Below are positions 26,784 through 32,522 of a DNA stretch of 32,522 nt, piece by piece. The notes beneath the pieces are model-generated. The model was not told where the DNA came from and ran no database searches. It saw only the letters and a program-made list of their open reading frames with translations. The position numbers and the translations under genes are program-made. How positions within the stretch are numbered: position 1 is the first letter of the stretch; each line of letters opens with the position of its first letter. Location: positions 1-32,522 of the forward strand of contig CADCUJ010000049.1 in NCBI GenBank assembly GCA_902805855.1. Direction: 5' to 3'. Source of the stretch: an uncultured Nocardioidaceae bacterium (GTDB lineage: Bacteria; Actinomycetota; Actinomycetes; Propionibacteriales; Nocardioidaceae).

Positions 26784-28466
26784 GTGGGCCACGTCGACGT
26801 CTCCGGAATCCGCTACGAGCTGCCCGACGGCAGGGTGCTGCTCGACGACGTCTCCTTCCGCGTCGGCGAGGGCGCCAAGGTCGCGTTGGTAGGTGCGAAC
26901 GGGGCCGGTAAGACCACGTTGCTCCGAATCATCACCGGTGACCTTGCCCCGCACTCCGGTGCAGTCACCCGCAGCGGCGGCCTCGGGGTGATGCGACAGA
27001 TGGTCACCCATGGCAACGAGGGGAGGACCGTTCACGACCTGCTGCTCTCGGTCTCCCCTCCCCGGGTCCGACAGGCCGCGGCCAAGGTCGACGAGTCCGA
27101 GCTCGCGATGATGGAGCACGACGACGTGACGACGCAGATGAAGTACGCCGAGGCGCTCGCGGAGTGGGGCGACGCCGGCGGCTACGACATCGAGGTCACC
27201 TTCGACGTCTGCTGCACCGCTGCCCTCGGGGTGCCGTTCGAGCGCGCCCGGTACCGCGAGCTCACCACGTTGTCCGGCGGTGAGCAGAAGCGGCTGGTGC
27301 TGGAGTTCCTGCTGCGCGGCCCGGACGAGGTGCTGCTGCTGGACGAGCCGGACAACTTCCTCGACGTGCCGGGCAAGACGTGGCTCGAGAACAGGATCAA
27401 CGAGTCACCGAAGACGATCCTGTTCGTCAGCCACGACCGTGAGCTGCTGAACAACACCGCGACCCGGGTCGTGACCGTGGAGCTGGGCGCGAGCGGCAAC
27501 ACGGTGTGGACGCACCCGGGCGGCTTCGCCGCCTACCACCAGGCGCGCCGCGACCGGTTCGCACGCTTCGAGGAGCTACGCCGCCGCTGGGACGAGGAGC
27601 ACGCCAAACTGCGCGCCCAGATGCTGATGTACAAGCAGAAGGCTGCCTACAACTCCGACATGGCCTCCCGCTACCAGGCCGCGCAGACCCGGCTGCGGAA
27701 GTTCGAGGAGGCGGGGCCACCGACGTCGCAGCCACGCGAGCAGCAGGTCAAGATGCGGCTCAAGGGTGGACGCACCGGCAAGCGCGCGGTCATCTGCGAG
27801 AGCCTGGAGCTGACCGGTCTGATGCGGCCCTTCGACCTCGAGGTCTGGTACGGCGAACGAGTCGCCGTGCTGGGTTCGAACGGGTCGGGCAAGTCGCACT
27901 TCCTGAGACTGCTCGCTGCCGGGGGTAGCGATCCCGACGTGGAGCACCGCCCGGTGGGCGACGCACCTGTCCGGCCAGTGACCCACACCGGGCGCGCCCG
28001 CCTCGGTGCCCGCGTGCGGCCCGGGTGGTTCGTCCAGACGCATGAGCATCCCGAGCTCGCGGGTCGCACGCTACTGGAGATCCTGCATCGCGGTGACGAG
28101 CACCGCGACGGCATGCCACGCGAGCCGGCCTCCCGTGCGCTGGATCGCTACGAGCTCGCGCATGCCGCCGAGCAACGGTTCGACTCGCTGTCCGGAGGTC
28201 AGCAGGCACGCTTCCAGATCCTCCTGCTCGAGCTGTCCGGCGCCACGCTGCTCCTGCTCGACGAGCCGACCGACAACTTGGACGTCGAGTCCGCCGAAGC
28301 GCTCGAGGCAGGGTTGGAGGCGTTCGAGGGGACCGTGCTGGCGGTCACCCACGACCGGTGGTTCGCCCGGGGGTTCGACCGCTTCCTGGTGTACGGCGCC
28401 GACGGGTCGGTGTACGAGTCCGACGGGCCGGTCTGGGACGAGGGACGGGTGCAGCGGGTCCGCTGA
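26784..28466 (+). CDS. ABC-F family ATP-binding protein
   Basis: ABC-F proteins bind the ribosomal E site; members relieve stalling or protect against ribosome-targeting antibiotics. The 560-aa product has two nucleotide-binding domains and no membrane segment. Domain 1 has Walker A GANGAGKT (37-44), signature LSGGEQKRL and Walker B LLLDEPDNFLD. Domain 2 has Walker A GSNGSGKS, signature LSGGQQARF and Walker B LLLLDEPTDNLD. Between them is a charged, helical linker (RRDRFARFEELRRRWDEEH, YKQKAAYNSDMASRYQAAQ), the P-site tRNA interaction motif region. GTG 26784 is chosen (a CACAAT box lies 8 nt upstream, suggesting a leaderless mRNA); ATG 26778 is possible. Resistance or housekeeping role cannot be decided. 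Confidence 0.92.
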   Translation: MGHVDVSGIRYELPDGRVLLDDVSFRVGEGAKVALVGANGAGKTTLLRIITGDLAPHSGAVTRSGGLGVMRQMVTHGNEGRTVHDLLLSVSPPRVRQAAAKVDESELAMMEHDDVTTQMKYAEALAEWGDAGGYDIEVTFDVCCTAALGVPFERARYRELTTLSGGEQKRLVLEFLLRGPDEVLLLDEPDNFLDVPGKTWLENRINESPKTILFVSHDRELLNNTATRVVTVELGASGNTVWTHPGGFAAYHQARRDRFARFEELRRRWDEEHAKLRAQMLMYKQKAAYNSDMASRYQAAQTRLRKFEEAGPPTSQPREQQVKMRLKGGRTGKRAVICESLELTGLMRPFDLEVWYGERVAVLGSNGSGKSHFLRLLAAGGSDPDVEHRPVGDAPVRPVTHTGRARLGARVRPGWFVQTHEHPELAGRTLLEILHRGDEHRDGMPREPASRALDRYELAHAAEQRFDSLSGGQQARFQILLLELSGATLLLLDEPTDNLDVESAEALEAGLEAFEGTVLAVTHDRWFARGFDRFLVYGADGSVYESDGPVWDEGRVQRVR

Positions 28467-28493
28467 CTGCTTCCCTGGCTCCCCTGGCGACCC

Positions 28494-29825
<1,332 letters not shown>

Positions 29826-29855
29826 GGGGGCTCCTCGCTGTCGTCTGGTGCGACA

Positions 29856-29861
29856 AACCTA
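29856..29861 (-). promoter_or_regulatory. Candidate gltA -10 box
   Basis: On the minus strand TAGGTT lies 30 nt before the gltA GTG, with TTCGCC 17 nt further upstream as a weak -35. This leaves a short leader holding the GAGGAG ribosome site. Confidence 0.5.
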
Positions 29862-29938
29862 TGCCCGAACCGATCAGGGGCGAAATGCAGGCCCACGTAG
29901 AGTGGTACCCGGCCGGTCCGGCCGCCGGTTTCCGCGTT

Positions 29939-29968
29939 TTGACCCTGGGGCGGGCCCGCCGGTATCCT
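29939..29968 (+). promoter_or_regulatory. rplM-rpsI-glmM promoter
   Basis: TTGACC (29939-29944) and TATCCT (29963-29968) are separated by 18 nt, the best promoter pair in the window. The transcription start should be near 29975, giving an rplM leader of about 80 nt. The spacer contains a perfect 12-bp palindrome, GGCGGGCCCGCC, at 29949-29960. Confidence 0.75.
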
Positions 29969-30056
29969 TGACGGTCGCGCCGCGGTGGGGCTACAGGTTG
30001 TGTCCCGCAGCCGGACCACCGCCCCAGCGAGATCCCGACGAGAAGGCAAGACATCC

Positions 30057-30500
30057 GTGCGTACGTACAGCCCGAAGCCCGCTGACATCCAGCGCGAGTG
30101 GCACGTCATCGACGCCGCAGACGTGGTGCTCGGACGCCTCGCCGTGCAGACCGCGACGCTGCTTCGCGGCAAGCACAAGCCGACGTTTGCCCCGCACGTC
30201 GACGGCGGCGACTTCGTGATCATCGTGAACGCGGCCAAGGTGGCGCTGTCCGGTGACAAGCGGGACACCAAGCTGGCCTACCGGCACTCCGGCTACCCCG
30301 GCGGTCTGTCGTCGACGCCCTTCGGCGTGCTCCTCGAGAAGGACCCGCGGCGGGCGATCGAGAAGGCGGTGTGGGGCATGCTGCCCAAGAACCGTCTCGG
30401 TCGGCAGATGCTGCGGAAGCTGAAGGTGTACGCCGGACCGGACCACCCGCACCAGGCCCAGAAGGCCAAGCCGTTCGAGATCACCCAGATCTCCCAGTGA
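30057..30500 (+). CDS. rplM: 50S ribosomal protein L13
   Basis: L13 is an early 50S assembly protein. The 147-aa product starts [20 protein letters not shown] and has [30 protein letters not shown], and the C-terminal [23 protein letters not shown] 30057 gives the exact family length and follows GAGAAGG at about 30040-30046; the frame is open upstream but not conserved. It forms an operon with rpsI (27-nt gap), as is nearly universal. In most actinobacteria this operon directly follows truA; here it is 8.5 kb away. Confidence 0.97.
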   Translation: MRTYSPKPADIQREWHVIDAADVVLGRLAVQTATLLRGKHKPTFAPHVDGGDFVIIVNAAKVALSGDKRDTKLAYRHSGYPGGLSSTPFGVLLEKDPRRAIEKAVWGMLPKNRLGRQMLRKLKVYAGPDHPHQAQKAKPFEITQISQ

Positions 30501-30527
30501 CGCACGACCGAGTAGCGAGGACCATCC

Positions 30528-31055
30528 GTGGCTGACACGAACACCACCCAGGACACGTCCGTGGACCCCACGCAGGCCGAGGAGACCTACCAGGCCGACG
30601 ATCAGGGGGTCGCCTACAGCTCCGAGAGCGCACCGTCGGCCGACGCGCCCGCACGGCCAGCCACGATCGCCCCGGCCGCAGCGACCGGGCGGCGCAAGGA
30701 GGCGGTGGCTCGGGTTCGACTCGTTCCCGGCTCGGGGGAGTGGACGGTCAACGGCCGCCCGCTCGACTCGTACTTCCCCAACAAGCTCCACCAGCAGGTC
30801 GTCAACGAGCCGTTCGTGACCACCGACCTGGTCGGCAGGTTCGACGTGGTCGCCCGCATCCACGGCGGTGGCATCACCGGACAGGCCGGCGCCCTGCGTC
30901 TCGGTGTCGCCCGGGCGTTGAACGCCGTCGACGTCGAGGCGAACCGTCCCTCGTTGAAGAAGGCTGGCCTGCTGACCCGGGACGCGAGAGCCATCGAGCG
31001 CAAGAAGGCTGGGCTGAAGAAGGCTCGCAAGGCGCCTCAGTTCAGCAAGCGCTGA
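30528..31055 (+). CDS. rpsI: 30S ribosomal protein S9
   Basis: S9 lies in the 30S head, and its C-terminal Lys-Arg tail touches the P-site tRNA anticodon loop. The 175-aa product has a standard core from about residue 54 ([52 protein letters not shown]). The core is preceded by an acidic, Thr/Glu/Asp-rich extension of about 50 aa, opposite in charge to the core. Such extensions are known in actinobacteria. GTG 30528 follows GAGG at 30517-30520. It is 15 nt ahead of glmM. Confidence 0.97.
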   Translation: MADTNTTQDTSVDPTQAEETYQADDQGVAYSSESAPSADAPARPATIAPAAATGRRKEAVARVRLVPGSGEWTVNGRPLDSYFPNKLHQQVVNEPFVTTDLVGRFDVVARIHGGGITGQAGALRLGVARALNAVDVEANRPSLKKAGLLTRDARAIERKKAGLKKARKAPQFSKR

Positions 31056-31070
31056 CCTCGTCCTCGTCCG

Positions 31071-32417
31071 ATGGGGCGCCTGTTCGGCACCGACGGGGTG
31101 CGAGGCCTGGCGAACGGCCAGCTGACCGCGGAGCTCGCGGTCGACCTTGCGGTCGCTGCGGCCCACGTCCTCGGTGAGGCCGGCGCTTTCGAAGGCCATC
31201 GTCCCGTTGCCGTCGTCGGGCGCGACACCCGCATCTCCGGACAGTTCCTCGAAGCGGCGGTCGTCTCCGGGCTGGCGTCTGCCGGTGTCGACGTACTGCT
31301 CCTCGGCGTCCTGCCCACACCGGGGGTTGCCTACCTGACCGGCGCGCTGAACGCCGACCTCGGTGTGATGCTCTCGGCCAGCCACAACCCGATGCCGGAC
31401 AACGGCATCAAGTTCCTCGCCCGCGGTGGCGTCAAGCTCGACGACGCCATCGAGATCGCCATCGAGCGGCGGCTGCGCGAGCCGTGGGACCGACCGACCG
31501 GCGCCGGTGTCGGACGGGTCCGGTCCTACGACGCCGCGACCGCCGACTACGCGGCGCACCTGGTCGGCACCCTGCAGGAGAACCTGAGCGGCCTGCGAGT
31601 CGTCCTGGACTGCGCTAACGGCGCCGCCTCGGTCGCCGGTCCGAAGGCGCTCGCCGATGCCGGAGCGGACGTGGTCGCGCTCTGCGCCACCCCGGACGGG
31701 CTGAACATCAACGACCGCTGCGGCTCCACTCACCTCGACCTGCTGCAGAAGGCGGTCGTCGAGCACAGTGCCGACCTCGGCTTCGCCCTGGACGGTGACG
31801 CAGACCGCTGTCTGGCGGTGGACCACGAGGGCAACGTCGTGGACGGAGACCAGATCCTGGCGATCCTCGCGCTGGGTATGCGCGATGCAGGCACGCTCAG
31901 GTCGAACACCGTGGTGGCGACGGTGATGAGCAACCTCGGTTTCGTGCAGGCGCTGCGCCGCGAGAACGTGGGCGTCCGGCAGACCAAGGTCGGCGACCGT
32001 TACGTGCTGGAGGCGATGAAGGCCGGCCACTACTCGCTCGGCGGCGAGCAGTCCGGACACGTGATCATGAGCGACCACGCCACCACCGGTGACGGGATCC
32101 TCACCGCCCTGCACGTCCTGTCCCGGATGTCGGTGCAGCAGTCGTCGTTGGCGGACCTCGCGGCCGTGATGACCCGACTGCCGCAGGTGCTGGTGAACGT
32201 GCCTGGGGTGGACAAGTCACGAGCGGACGAGGACCCCGTGCTCGCGGCTGCCGTCGCCGAGGCGGAGGCCGATCTCGGTGACTCCGGCCGGGTGCTGCTG
32301 CGTCCCTCCGGGACGGAGGCGCTGGTACGGGTCATGGTCGAGGCAGGATCGGCAGACCAGGCCCGGTCCGTGGCCGACCGCCTCGCCGAGGTGGTACGCC
32401 GCCAGCTCGCCCTCTGA
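31071..32417 (+). CDS. glmM: Phosphoglucosamine mutase
   Basis: GlmM converts glucosamine-6-phosphate to glucosamine-1-phosphate for UDP-GlcNAc and peptidoglycan synthesis. The 448-aa product is full length. It begins [18 protein letters not shown] and has the phosphoserine loop [15 protein letters not shown] with Ser104, the Mg-binding [12 protein letters not shown], the sugar-binding [19 protein letters not shown] and the phosphate-binding [12 protein letters not shown]. It is the third gene after rplM-rpsI. ATG 31071 gives the family N-terminus but has no recognisable ribosome site, so its translation may depend on coupling to rpsI. Confidence 0.97.
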   Translation: MGRLFGTDGVRGLANGQLTAELAVDLAVAAAHVLGEAGAFEGHRPVAVVGRDTRISGQFLEAAVVSGLASAGVDVLLLGVLPTPGVAYLTGALNADLGVMLSASHNPMPDNGIKFLARGGVKLDDAIEIAIERRLREPWDRPTGAGVGRVRSYDAATADYAAHLVGTLQENLSGLRVVLDCANGAASVAGPKALADAGADVVALCATPDGLNINDRCGSTHLDLLQKAVVEHSADLGFALDGDADRCLAVDHEGNVVDGDQILAILALGMRDAGTLRSNTVVATVMSNLGFVQALRRENVGVRQTKVGDRYVLEAMKAGHYSLGGEQSGHVIMSDHATTGDGILTALHVLSRMSVQQSSLADLAAVMTRLPQVLVNVPGVDKSRADEDPVLAAAVAEAEADLGDSGRVLLRPSGTEALVRVMVEAGSADQARSVADRLAEVVRRQLAL

Positions 32418-32431
32418 CCCCGCTACCGCTC

Positions 32432-32522
32432 GTTGAGATGGGGCCCGTGCCGGTTGAGATGGGGCCCGTGCCGGTTGAGATGGGGCCCGTGCCGGTTGAG
32501 ATCGCCCTCGTGATCGTTGAGA
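32432..32522 (+). repeat. 21-bp tandem direct repeat array (cut by window edge)
   Basis: GTTGAG recurs at 32432, 32453, 32474, 32495 and 32516, an exact 21-nt period. The first three units are identical (GTTGAGATGGGG then CCCGTGCCG). The fourth keeps GTTGAGAT and diverges after it, and the fifth is cut off by the window edge. The array begins 14 nt after the glmM stop. The period equals seven codons, and both strands are open across it in some frame, but I cannot see a start, so coding is unproven. Each perfect unit contains the palindrome GGGCCC. Confidence 0.85.

Noticed and set aside
28467-28493. Possible terminator between the ABC-F gene and gltA
   Set aside because: Only CTGG-type short repeats are present in 27 nt; no stable stem.
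29991-32114. 707-codon open frame on the minus strand opposite rplM-rpsI-glmM
   Set aside because: It lies antisense to three well-identified genes, shows no recognisable domain and has the Val/Asp/Leu/Gly/Arg-rich composition typical of antisense frames in GC-rich DNA.
32432-32522. CRISPR array
   Set aside because: Units are contiguous 21-mers without variable spacers and no cas genes are present, so it is a plain tandem repeat.

Overview
The window is 32.5 kb of GC-rich DNA that reads as the main ribosomal-protein superoperon region of an actinobacterium. The gene order (fusA-tuf-rpsJ...rplQ-truA), frequent GTG starts, 1-4 nt stop/start overlaps, probable leaderless genes with a TAnnnT -10 box, a zinc-type S14, and protein extensions typical of the group all fit. 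My best inference is the order Propionibacteriales, Nocardioides-like; this rests on remembered protein similarity, not on a search.

Layout. 1-2036: end of the str operon, with the C-terminal part of fusA and a complete tuf, closed by a strong 14-bp hairpin terminator (2049-2082). 2116-2850: trmB, a tRNA methyltransferase wedged between the str and S10 operons. 2851-3153: promoter and structured leader of the S10 operon. 3154-8581: S10 cluster (rpsJ, rplC, rplD, rplW, rplB, rpsS, rplV, rpsC, rplP, rpmC, rpsQ). 8590-14912: spc cluster (rplN, rplX, rplE, rpsN, rpsH, rplF, rplR, rpsE, rpmD, rplO, secY, adk), followed by map. 15827-16516: an unrelated alpha/beta hydrolase, probably leaderless. 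16712-20610: alpha cluster (infA, rpmJ, rpsM, rpsK, rpsD, rpoA, rplQ). 20627-22073: truA and an RsmC-like methyltransferase. 22084-29825: a block of genes not normally found between truA and rplM: a ketopantoate-reductase-family gene (minus), ppdK, a class D/E-like sortase with a lipobox (minus), an ABC-F ATPase, and gltA (minus). 29939-32417: a strong promoter, then rplM-rpsI-glmM. 32432-32522: a 21-bp tandem repeat array that runs off the window edge.

Functionally, most genes build or run the translation machinery: ribosomal proteins, EF-G/EF-Tu, IF-1, tRNA and rRNA modification, N-terminal Met removal, SecY export and the RNA polymerase alpha subunit. The insert adds central carbon metabolism (PPDK, citrate synthase), possible translation protection (ABC-F) and surface-protein processing (sortase).

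I found no undescribed multi-gene system, CRISPR array, tRNA, rRNA gene or mobile element. The most notable signals are: an extra C-terminal domain on ribosomal protein L17 that resembles the actinobacterial 'sunset' domain; an altered G5 nucleotide-binding loop in EF-Tu; a lipobox on the sortase; several structured leaders ahead of ribosomal genes; a perfect 12-bp palindrome inside the rplM promoter spacer; and the 21-bp repeat array.
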